A stretch of 64,000 nucleotides of DNA. Source: Elysia crispata (taxonomy: Eukaryota; Mollusca; Gastropoda; Plakobranchidae). Shown here piece after piece: positions 23,601 through 35,600 of the stretch. How positions within the stretch are numbered: the stretch's first letter is position 1; each line of letters begins with the position of its first letter. The notes beneath the pieces were generated by a model. That model did not search any database, was not told the origin of the DNA, and saw only the letters and a list, made by a program, of their open reading frames with translations. Position numbers and translations under genes: made by a program. The stretch covers positions 30,001 through 94,000 of the forward strand of contig JAWDGP010006588.1 of NCBI GenBank assembly GCA_033675545.1, in the 5' to 3' direction.

Positions 23601-26600
23601 GTAAATGAAAAGAGATTGCTGATTGTCTGCACATAGATCAAAATCTGTTAGAAAATTAGAAGATTTAAATTAAGGAATAAATTGTCACTGACACTCAATG
23701 GTAATTTAAGAATGCATTTATTGAAAACTTTTTTCTACTTCTTCCTATAGTGCCAGATGAATTTTCATTTGACCCTGTGACAAAGACTTATGGAGACCCT
23801 CAGAGAAGGCCTGAAGTGAAATCAGCAACCATAGAGTTTATAGCACCCTCTGAGTATATGGTAAATAATTTGTTTTCTCATATTGATATTGCCTTTGAAA
23901 CAAGATATCTTCTGTCAGTATAAGTATTTTTGTCTTATTTGTAGAAGTCAGAATGGCTTCAAGCTAAGAATTCTTCATGTACTCTTAGCATTGTAATAGA
24001 CAAATATTATTAGACCAGCCAAGCATAGAATAATAAATTAAAGGTCTGATTCTAGTTGAAATTCTTGTTTGATTTTGTGTTTTTGTTTGTTTGATCATGA
24101 TAAAAGAATTTTGCATTGCAGTGATAGCAATTTCTAGGAAAAAGATAGACCCAACTCGTGGGTAACGTTTTTTCAGAGTTGCAGTGGATTTCTGAGATAA
24201 AAAAAAAAGAAGTAAGAATTCCTTTGCAGGAGTGGCAAAGTTATATGTCCTCGGCAATTGATCAAGTGATGACGAGCAACTCTGTTACTTTACTCAGTTT
24301 AAAAGAGGCTAGTCAATAGTTTTGCTTACCGCTGTCCAAAGTCTACAATAGGGGTTGTAATTTCACATAGAGCTTTGGTACCTAGTTGGAAGTCATGAGC
24401 TCTACTTTAAGCTGTTGTTAGTGTATCAAGCGATAGCATCCGCAAGAAAGCACACTGGTGTGATGTTTGAAGGTAAAAAATAAGAGGAAACGTTATTAAA
24501 TGTTTACATGAGAAAATGTTGACGATAAAATTATTTAGTTTAGCTCAGTTCTTTAAAATGATTTTGGTTGTTCAACAGAACTCTTAACTTCCAACAAAGG
24601 GACATAACTTTTGTGAAATCGCATTTCTTATCTAGTCATTTCCAAGTGGATCACAATTTTATGTACAAAGTGTTAGAAGAAAGTGTCACTCAGGTATTCT
24701 TAACAGTTTCCTTGCAATGCACTATCATGTGATTGCCCTTTTTTTTCTATTTGCATTCTCCAAATCTAATTGCCTTTTATCAAGAATTCAAATTGTTAAC
24801 ATTGCTAAACGTTAACATATTTAAATGTATAACCACAGCAACTAAAGAGATTCAAATAGCCAGAAAATTCATTATATCAGTTAGCAGTGTTTAGATACTA
24901 ATTCTAAACATTCTATAATTAATCATTCCTGAACAACAAGAGTGACTCAAATGCATGAAAGTTAAAAGAATTGAGGGCAATCTTTCCGTGAATAGGCATC
25001 ATGGGTAGTGAGTACTTCTAACATTTGTTCCAGATCAAAAGTTGTATCAAAGATTAACTTCTATTTATCATTGACTGTTCAAAACCGTAATGGACATCTT
25101 TCTTTTTCTCCATTTAGGCCGAAGGGCCTACCAGTATCAAAACATGTCTCATCAAGATTTTAAGATCTTGTCGTTGCTGCTGACCTTTATGGGTTTTTTT
25201 TTAATTTATCCACAAAGCTAACAAAGATTATCTTCACAATTTCCTTGTGAAATGAAATTTAATGTCTGTCTTCAACAACAACAACAACAAAGGTAAAATG
25301 CTAAAGATTTCATTGCCTTATAAATCCTTCCAAACATTATGTGATGAGGTGATGTGTCAGCCTTATATGATTGCAAGATTAGCGGTCACAATTCCTTTTT
25401 TTTTTAATTCATACCAAAGATCTCTCTCTTTCTCTCACTCTCTCTTTCTTCTCCTTCCTTCCTTTTTTCCCCTTGCTTTCATCAGAATTGTGTTAAGCCA
25501 ACTCAGCAGCTAGTTTCCAGTATGACAACTGCTTCTCATTTAAGCATTTGTTTGTTGACTTAAGTTTTTGAATGGGTGCTTTCCCTTTTATTTTTTCTAA
25601 TTAGTTTTTTTTTTTAAAATAATTTATGGATTGCCCTAAGATTTCTGGTATGTTCCATTTCTTGTGCATCAGACAGAGAGATGGTTTCCTTTGAATGCTA
25701 TTTCTTGTTTCAGAAAATTTGTTGCAAAAGAAGTCCGTTTTTTCCAGAACAGATTATAATTTGATCTCTGTCTAACTGTCTGTCTGTCTGTCTCTCTCTC
25801 TCTCTTTTTTTTTTTTTTTTTTTGAGTGGACTTTGGATCTTAGTGAGTTAAACTGTCTTTTTCTTTCTCTTATCTAACAGTTGCGGCCTCCACAACCAGC
25901 TGTATATCTTTATTTGTTGGATGTGTCTTTCAATGCTGTGGAAACAGGTGGGTTTTGATTGACTGTCATTTTTCAAAAGGACATGTTTTCAGAGATTTCA
26001 AGTTGGACGTTTAGCAAAATGAATTGGAATTTTGGAACATTATTAATTGTTGTAAACTTTCTCAAATAGTCTGCCTACATACTTACATTTTCACTTAAGG
26101 AATACTATAGTATTACTTATTAACTTAAGCATGATGCAACAGATATTAATTGAAATGGTAGATTTTCTCATACCTTTTTAATCTAACTGAATCAACAATC
26201 AATCCATCTCCTATTAAAAAAGTAAATTCCTGATCGAACTTAAGCTAGAGTCTTTCCTGATTTGCAAACGAAATTTTATACAAATGTTTTTCTTTAATTA
26301 TGAAATAAACAGCAGTGTCTCATTCATGTGAACTTTATTTTACTTATGTTTGAGTTTGACAAATATTGAATTGTGTTGCCACAATTGCCATTGGTATTTT
26401 TTTCCTTCCCTTTTTTTTTGTTGAGAAAATGAGGCAAGTCATTAGATTTGATTAACTATGGTGGTCCGAAAGTTCTGCTTTTTCTTCTGTATTTAACAAT
26501 TTACCACAATTGTGTTTTTCAGGCTACCTGTCCCAATTTTGTCAAATTCTTTTGGATGAGCTAGACAAACTCCCAGGGGATGCAAGGACAACAATTGGAT

Positions 26601-29600
26601 TCCTGTGTTATGACAGATCTCTGTACTATTTTAATTTGGCAGAGGGGCTTTCACAGCCTCAAATGTTAGTTGTGCCTGATCTGGAAGGTTTGTATTTTGC
26701 AAAAATAGTAACTTTGTAGAGAGGAACTATTTTAATTGAAAAAAGAAAAACTATTATCCTTAAATTTTGCATCTTTCCATTGACAAAATCTTGCACTCTG
26801 ATCTTGATCTAGCTTTATTTTTAAAACTGGCGACTGAGACCCAGGTAGGAAAAAAAAATTCCCTCATCGATCAAAGGGAGACTGATGCTATGACTTCTCA
26901 AGTGTGGATTAGCACAGAAGAGACTCTTGAAAGTCCCTTAAGTTGCTCTTATAATTCTGGTCAGTTATATTTTTATTACTTTATTTGCAATAAAAATTTT
27001 TTGAATGACACAAGTAATTGGACTATATTTTTAAATCATTTAACAATGTCTCCTATCTTCTTTTTCTCCTTAGACCCATTCCTACCCTGCCCAGATAACC
27101 TTCTAGTCAATCTTCATGAGAGCAAAGAGTTGGTGATTGAGCTGCTCAACCAATTACCAACCCTGTTCGAGGGAAATCATGAAACTGGATCTGCGCTAGG
27201 GGCTGCCCTTCAATCAGCTCATAAGCTAATGGTTGGTTTACTTTTGATTTTCCTTTAACTATAAGCTTTTTTTGGCACAGCCGTTAAAGTAAGGGTGGTG
27301 ACATTGTGCTGCATACTTGGCTAAATGTCAATTTTTTTTTATAAAATTTCACGCCCAGCTATTGTTAAATATTTGTTATTTAAGCTTTGTATTAATTTGC
27401 TGAAAATCAATAAAACATAGATCACAGGTGTTCATACCTATGAAGATTCATATAATGAGTTGAAACATGTGGTTATGGGGAGGATGTTGGGTCTCTATCT
27501 CTTTTTAAGACGTTTGGTGAAAGGAATGTTTAAAAGTAAATATGAAGATTGTGCTGAGCATTGAGAAAATGTCAAAAGATCAATGTGGTAGTGATAGGTA
27601 AACTGAACAAAATAGTCCTCTTGTAAATTTGGGTGAATCATATTTTTCTTGTTTGGTCTAAGTAAGGAAAAAAAGTATGAATGACAAAGTTCATTGTGCC
27701 TAGGTTGACAATAATGCTGGGCATTGAACAAGATATTAGATCATCTCCTCTTCAAAAGATGATTTATTAAGATTTTTTTATGTTTCCTTGATATACGGGC
27801 CAACATAAAGTTTGGACTAGACCTAAGTAGAAAGGGGCTTTTTTTTTAAATAATTCAACTTTGATAAAGATCTAGAATCCTTTCTTGTTTTGTTTTTGTA
27901 AAAGACTTGGACTTCATTTTAAAATCACCTTTTTAAGTAATATGGAAGTTGGACGTGACCAAAAAAAAAATTAATTCGGAAAAATATCTTTTAATTAAGT
28001 TTAGAAATGTGTGTGCCAGTAGCAGAGGTGGCTGTGATCCAGGAAAATCCGGATTTACCCTCAAATTCCCGGATCATGTCTTTTTTTCCCCAGCATTTAG
28101 ACTGACCCAAAATAGACTACTATAATCGGTTATTTTTGTTTTTGTTGTGGGATAAGTGTGACCCAAAAAACAAATAGTGAAAATATAATTCTACGCGTAT
28201 CTGTCTCTATGCTATTACTGGGCCTGCTGGTATCTACCAGTACTATGCTTACTTCGTGATCTATGTGGCTATCTGCCATTGTTTCAATTGTGTCTGCAAG
28301 TGCAAGTGGTGTATCTAGTGTTGCGTTTTCAATCTGTGAACAATGGCTAGTGTCTGAGTTGTTTTCAGTGATTTCTCTCTCGGCCGTGTCTCTCTGAGTT
28401 TGAGGACTCATGCCTGCTTTCATATTGCCTTTAGCTAGGCTAAAGAGACGATGATAGCACAGAGAACAGTTCATTAAAGATTTGTTTTCGTCACAAAGTC
28501 ACACCATATAGCATTAGTTGTCTGTGCGACAGTCCTAGCTGCTTTTATAGTTGTCACACTTCCACGTTTTTTCCACGTTGATATGCTTGCTTTACATTTA
28601 TGGCAAACATACTTTGAAAAACAGTCATTGTCTTTGGATACATCAATGCCGAACACCAAAAAAATGTCATCACTCAGATCAACACTGGAGAAAGGTTTTT
28701 TGTATTGTTTTTTGTCCTTCTTTGTTAAATTCAACTGTCCACAGGTTCTGCACATTTCGCTTACATATTGATAATGAAGATCTCTAGTATGTTCCATAAT
28801 GGTGTTTAAAAATAATTAATTTAAAAAATGTAGATGATTGCTGAGGATATGAAACCTGTTAAACCAGAAAGAGGAATAATATTTGAACATTGTTAAAGAA
28901 AAAGAAATGGTTTTTACGTGGCCGTTTATCTGTAATTGCCTAATTAAGTTGACACAATAGAAGTTTATTCATAGAGATGATGTTTAGTATATTCCATATT
29001 AGTGTTTAAAAAAATAATTTAAAAATCATTTATGATTGCCAAAGATATGAAACTTGTTAAATCAGAAAGAGAAATGATATCTGAAAACTGTCGAATTAAA
29101 AAAAATGATTTGTATACTGCCGTTTGTCTTTAATTGTCTAATTAAGTTGGCACAATAGAGGTATATTGATAGAGACAATCTTTAGTATTTTCTATAATGG
29201 TGTTAAAAAAATTAATTTAAAAATTATTTATGAATGCTGAGGATATGAAACCTGTTAAATCAGAAAGAAAAATAATATTTGAAAACCCTTGAAGAAAAAA
29301 AAAAGACTTCTATGGAGCCGTTTATCTGTAATTAGCTAATTAAGTGGACACAATAGAGGTAAATTTTTAAAACTTAATTAACAAACTAAGTGAGCAAACC
29401 GAAGCTCTAAAACAAAACCTTTTAAAGATAAAAACACGGGAATTTCACAAAAATCACAAAGTAGAGTTGATAGATCCAAAGACAGAAGGAAACTGATGTT
29501 GGACGTAAAAAAATTTGACTGGAGGATGCTAAACAAAGGCAAACTTTATTACGCATCAAAGTGCAGTGCGCAAAATATCGGGCGCACCCGTTTACACTGC

Positions 29601-32600
29601 ATAGCATCGTTAGCAGAGCGTATCTGACAGTGATTGATTCACTGAAGACGGTCGTTGGTAAGGAGATATGCAGGCAAGCAGGCCTAAACTAAAGTATCGC
29701 TGAGAGCCGATTTTGGTACGCCGTGTACGATGAGAATGATATTTTTCCGTCATCAAGTATCAACCTGTGCGAAGGTATAAAACTGGGCGATATATATTAT
29801 ATCAATATCGTGTATTTTTGCTTATCATTTATATTTTCAATTCCAATATCGAGATGGTAATATAGTTGAAACTATCCAAAATATCGGTCCCATTATGTTT
29901 TTCTATTTTTTTACTTTATCGTACATTCTTCCGAAAAACATTGTTCTCTCCACCTTCACACCAAGACCTCACCATTTTGTCCAACAAAGAATCATTCTGA
30001 TTTCTTCATCTGACAACATTTAATGCGACTAGGCAGTTTCTTTTTGTCAAGATACATTCTAAATCTTGTCGAGTATTAAGATTGATTGGAAAATCCTAAA
30101 TACCGGTAGAGCTAGATCTAGATCTCTATAGATAATCAAAACCAGGCATGACGTGAGACTATTATTATAGTATGTGATTTGCATGTACTTTTATTTTTTT
30201 TTTTGCTCTGAAAAAAAGAAGGAGGTAATTTTCATTCCAAGGTAATAATATGTCTAGATCTATATGGTAGATTGTTATTTTCTTTTTTACATGGCCAGGC
30301 AGGGCTTAGTGAGACGTTTTAGACCTAATCAGTATTTATCATATTCAGCTGAAATATCTTTTTAAAAGAAAAAATAAAGATAAGGAGGGTGGCGCTCAAT
30401 ATTTAAGCCAGAATATAGGCCTTTATGTATACTCTGATGAGTAGGCTTTAATGGCGCCTCAGTTGAGCCAATAAAAATTAAAATACATGTGCTGAGAGCA
30501 ATAACAACTAACTCTTTGGGGACACAGCTGTATATGAGCTTCAATAGGTCATTTAACCTTTTAGTCTGAGCATAAAAAGACAACAGAAAATAAGCTAAAT
30601 CTTAAAGAAAAAATATGCTTCACAATCATGGCTCTTTGGACGATCCAATTTTGTTTTTAATATTGGGGGGGGGGAGGGGGGGGTAGAGAGAGAGTGAGAG
30701 AATTCTCCTACCTAGGCTGCTAGCAGTGACTGATTTTAAAAAGTTAAGTTAATTGTGTGTCCAGTTCTCATCACTATTATCATTCCATTATACTTTAGTC
30801 CTAGCTTATTTGTTTCCAACAGCTGAACGGTCCATTTTATCAGTGCTTTTATAAAGTGAATTTGGCAAAAACTGATGATTTTTGAAAATTCGCTTCGTCA
30901 CGCTTTGTTCCTGATTTTGGTGGGTGGTTTCCCTGAAAGGCACAGGTTGGCGTAGGCACCTCTGCAGTAGGGAATGCCCTACACCTTTACGTTGACCCTC
31001 AGTTTATACTAATGACTATGTAGAATTCAGATTGAGACAATTTTCTTGGAATAATATGGCTTGCTGTGAACAGTAAGTCACCAAAAATATGGATCAAGAA
31101 CAAGTCAAGAGGGAAAGAGGTGTCCATTAGAATGCCTCTTCTTTTCATACCTGTAACAGTCTATTAGTTCCTCCCCTCTCCAACTTGCGTAATAGCATCA
31201 AGTGCATCCCCACAGTTCAGCAGTTCCATATATAGATAAAAACCTAAGGTGGTGAAGTCCCACCATTCATGCCATCTAGAAAAACAGAAATGTAAGAGAA
31301 ACTGAAAAAAGTTAGAAAGCAAAGTTAAATCCCAGGAGCTGGTCTGGAAATTTTAGTGCGGAATTTTTTATGAAACTTATCAAAAAAAAAAAGAAAGAAA
31401 AAAGAAGGTATTCCTGGGAAACCTGTAACAAGAATTTTGCTAAATTATAATTTTTTTTGCCATTTCGGAAACCTAAAGCTCAGCCTTAAAGGTGTTCAAA
31501 GTAGATCAAAATTGTTGCTAGCCATTCACTGCTCTCTAAGACCCTTTTGTAGTCATTTAATTCGTTAAAAGTTAAGGGTTTTTTAATCACCGGCTGCTAA
31601 ATGTAGTTTATTATGTATAATATTGATCAAGCTATAATTCCAATCCAGATGTCATATGCCTTTACCAATGTAGATCTAGATCTATATAAAATGTGTGATC
31701 TATAACTAATCTAGAGCCTATATTTAGCTTAGATTTGAAAAAAAAAAAGTATTAAGACCTACATGTTAGGGAAGAAATTTAGATTTTAGCCTGCATCGTG
31801 ATGTGCATCTTGCTTTCTTGCTTTATAAGTCAAAGAATAAAGCCCTTTCTGTGGGATTAGATGAACCTTCAAATTGATCCAGCCAGGGAATAAACTAGGT
31901 ACCTGCTTATAGTCTGCTAAGTGCTTCATCCCTGAGCCATATAGCTGCCCTTGCATTTTTTTTTTTTTGTAGTGAGAAGAGGAAGAGAGGGTGCACATTT
32001 CAAACATAAATTATTAGAGGGTTAAAAACTCATCTAGCATAGAAAGAGTGCTGTTCCGACAACTCTGCTTTTAAAAGTTAAATTGAAGGATCTGATGATA
32101 GGGTCTGATCTCATTGAACCATACCTGCCTCTGGCTTGATAAGGGTTTAAAATTCCCCATATCTATATTTGTTGGATATGCATCCAAACAATTATATTGT
32201 CAGTGCTGACTTAAGAAAGAGTCACCAGAAATAATGTTTCTTCTGTCTGACTTTTCAAGTTTATTTAACTCCAAGTATACCAAATATCATTACAAACCAA
32301 CAAAAAAAAATCACCACCCACACAAAAAAGAAGAGCCCTGTTGTGCTATATCAATCGACCTGGACAATTTCAAAACATCTTCAAAAGACCTGGAGGCAAC
32401 AGAAATTTGGTTCCTATGGGGAATGCTACAAATCTCATGGACTGCTAAGAAATAAAACGAAACAATGTTATGAGAAGCTGGCACAAGATCACTATAAATA
32501 GAATGCATAAACACCAGCCCACCTTTTTTTCGTTCATGTCATGAGAAGAGAGAAACTAGAACATCTTGGGACAATTGTAATGATCAAAGAAAAATGTAGC

Positions 32601-35600
32601 ATGGAAAAACTGAGAAAAGATGTTGGACTAACCAAGTGGCTAAATATAAGACAAGTGACAGATGCGCTAAAATTGATATGCATGGAAGGTCATGATCGCT
32701 TATGCTATAGAGCAGGGCACTTGGTATATTGAGACCTTATATTACTCTCAAGATATCTCATGTATCTCCAAAAATGCATTCATATTAGTAAGCTTCCCCC
32801 TCACATTTCTCTTTCTTTCCCTCCCTGTCCCTTCCCCCTCTGTCTCTCTCTGTCTGTATTTGATATATATGAAAACATGCGCTCAAATTTCATTATTAGA
32901 AAAAAAAAAGATGCAACACTTGATTAAAAAAAAATGCCTAGTAACAATCAAGGCTTCAACTTTAAAATGTAAGAATTACCTCAGTAGATTTAAGATGGAA
33001 TAAAACATTTGCCTAAATTATTGCCTTTTATATGACAATCAATAAAGTTTGTTTCGGTTGAAGCAAGAAAAGGTTTCTAAAAATTATTTTCCTACTATGT
33101 AGATCAAGCCTTTAGTAAGAAAAGGAATTAACTCTTGTCTACTTAAATTTAGATAAAATAAATCATGTTTACCAAAATTCATAGTCTAACCCCACTAGTG
33201 TTACATCTACAGTTTATATTTTAAATCAAATTATTTCTGCAAACCCTAGAACATTGGTATAAGAGTGTTCCACACTACTAGACTAGTAGTTGGAATTTTG
33301 AGTTAGTTTGATTTCAATTTGCTTTTGTTTACTTTTTTTTAAACTCATATTATTCAATTATTGATGAATAAAAATCTTTGGTGACTGCTGTGCTGAATGA
33401 CTCTGAGAAAATGGTAATAATGCTAAATGCATAAACTTTTTTTTTTCTAGAGGTACACTTATGAAAATAATTCCTTTACTATTTCATTTTAAGGGTCCCA
33501 CAGGAGGTAGAGTAACAGTGATGCAAACATGTTTACCAACTGTTGGCCCTGGAGCACTGGAAAACAGAGAAGTTAGTGGAGATTCAGGGAAGGTAAATTG
33601 TTTTATTAATTTGCATGGTTTAGATCTTTGTTTTTGCAGTTTAATATAAAGGGAAACCATCTTTGTCAAGTTTTAGGAATTCTGATTTACAGATTAAACT
33701 GACAATAGTTTGAGAAAAAGTTGGTGCCAAAATGTTCATGAGACTTATTTCATTAGACTTATAAACTATTGATAAATGCTCAATATATGCATATTTCATA
33801 TCCCCATCAAAATGTTTCACTTTATTTAAGAGAGAAAAGGGTACATTAGTATAGAAATTGACTTTGCATTTTTCAACCATGAACAACTGTTTCAGGATTT
33901 ATAGCAGCTACATGGTTAAAATTCAATGAATTGGAAGACTTTAGAGAAGGCAACAATTATTCTTCAGTAAATTCAATAAATATGTAATTTTTGTTTTTAT
34001 AATTTCAGAATGTAGCACACATTGGACCTGCCACAGATTTCTACAAGAAGCTTTCTTTGGATTGTTCAGCGCAACAAATAGCAGTTGATTTGTTTATGTT
34101 AAATGGGCAGTATGCTGATCTTGCTTCATTATGTAGGTTTTTTTATAATTTTTTATCCTATCTCTAATCACTATCTATAAAGTAAAGAAAATGATCTGCC
34201 TATGTGGCCTTCTATCACAGGAGTACAAAAGAATGTCCTGCTTGTCCTCTTTAAAAAAGGAAATTTGTTCTTATATGCTTATCCTATATGTCATTTAATT
34301 TTGTCGACTGATTTCTAATTTCATCCTGTACCTACTTTCTTCTCGCTAAGTCCACATGAGATAACTATCTTTTTTATGTTTTAAGATATATAGGATTCCT
34401 TTATGCTTCTAGAAACCTGAAATACTGGAAAAATTCTTTAGGCAAAGTCTTGGAAATCCTGGAAATTTAATAGTTGCCAAAGAAAGCTTATCATCCTCTT
34501 GGCCTGCAGTTGTCTGTTTACACTAAGAGTAATTTTATATGTCATTGAAAACAATACATGGGTGCCTGAAATAGTAAAAGTAGAGTAATGATACTTGCTC
34601 ATTGTGATTTTTCTATCAATCTGATGCTCATTTGTCTGAGACAGAATTTTTGTTTATTTTGTCCATTTTAAACTACTAGGTTCTTTTTAGTGCGATCATC
34701 ATAAATGTAGTTATTTAAACTTGGCTTTAGAATGTCTAGTATATGTTGAGTGAAATCTCTGATATTTGACACTCACAAAAGAGAACAACCCTCTGGGCTG
34801 ACTTTAATTTCGTTGACAGTTGTCTGAATATAGACCCTTTCTTATACTTGACCAATAACAAGCTTTTACAAGTCTTAAGCTTTTGGCGAGAAATGTGAGG
34901 AAACAATGTAGATTAGTTTTTGATATGGTTTGTAAATTTTTTGGAAAAATATCAGTTCTTGGCCAACCTATATCCAGATTTTCAATATTTATGTATATCA
35001 AGCAAATTATTGTTGAAAATGTAAATGAAATTAGATGAGACAACAGTAGTTGGAAGTTAAAAAATGTCTGAATAGATGAACAACAAAATTTTACACTAGT
35101 TGACATGAAATGAAAGACTTCCATGACTGGATAGCATCTTTGCCATTCGTAAAAATCAGTGCTTGCTGAAAATTTGCAAAACGACTGTAGTTTCCACTGA
35201 TCAGACGTGATATAAGATACTTTAACATAATAAAAGAAAGGGATACACAATTTAGCATTAAAGCCTAGCTCTTACACATTTACATTTCACAATCAACTTA
35301 AAAGAAAGACCTCAAAAATTTTTTTTGCAACGCAAAATATTAAACCAACATGACATTTTTGTAGGGATCAACATCAATATATTCAGCTTTTTAAAGATTA
35401 TTTACATTTGGGACAAAGGTCAGAATCTAGATCTAAATATAAATTAAAGTAGTGGATACTGCTCCTCTTTTCCATCATGGTGATGTTTCAAGTTACCACA
35501 AGATGTACCATAAGTCAGATCAGCCAATAATCCATGAAAGTCTTGCTGCACTCATATCTCGAGGTTTTCACAAAAGATTATAACAAGATGCCTTTTAGTA

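Larger units (their letters stand above)
28130..29367 (-). mobile_element. N-RAG-TP-like transposon fragment with tandem-repeat leader
   Basis: Two overlapping minus-strand ORFs resemble the N-terminal, zinc-binding part of RAG1. Three tandem 197-bp units lie directly upstream and run into the first ORF. N-RAG-TP is a mobile element reported from Aplysia whose protein resembles the N-terminal part of RAG1-like proteins. Neither terminal inverted repeats nor a second catalytic ORF were found, so the outer limits are unknown. The whole piece lies antisense in intron 13. Confidence 0.55.
27232..33493 (+). other. Sec24AB intron 13 (repeat-rich)
   Basis: 6.3 kb. Contains a RAG1-N-terminus-like transposon fragment (28130-28797), a three-copy tandem repeat (28763-29367), dispersed-repeat copy B (29815-30774), a G/GA-rich run (30665-30700), a SINE-like piece (about 31790-31960) and a LINE tail (32340-32760). 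27232-28000 and 32900-33493 show nothing. Confidence 0.9.

Noticed and set aside
26767-27258. 163-codon ORF reading from intron 12 into exon 13
   Set aside because: Only its last third is Sec24. The intronic part has no homology, and retention of the intron would be out of phase with exon 12.
34804-35250. 148-codon minus-strand ORF in intron 15
   Set aside because: The longest intronic ORF but with AT-rich-biased composition (Phe, Ile, Ser, Tyr), no motif and no splice or promoter signals.
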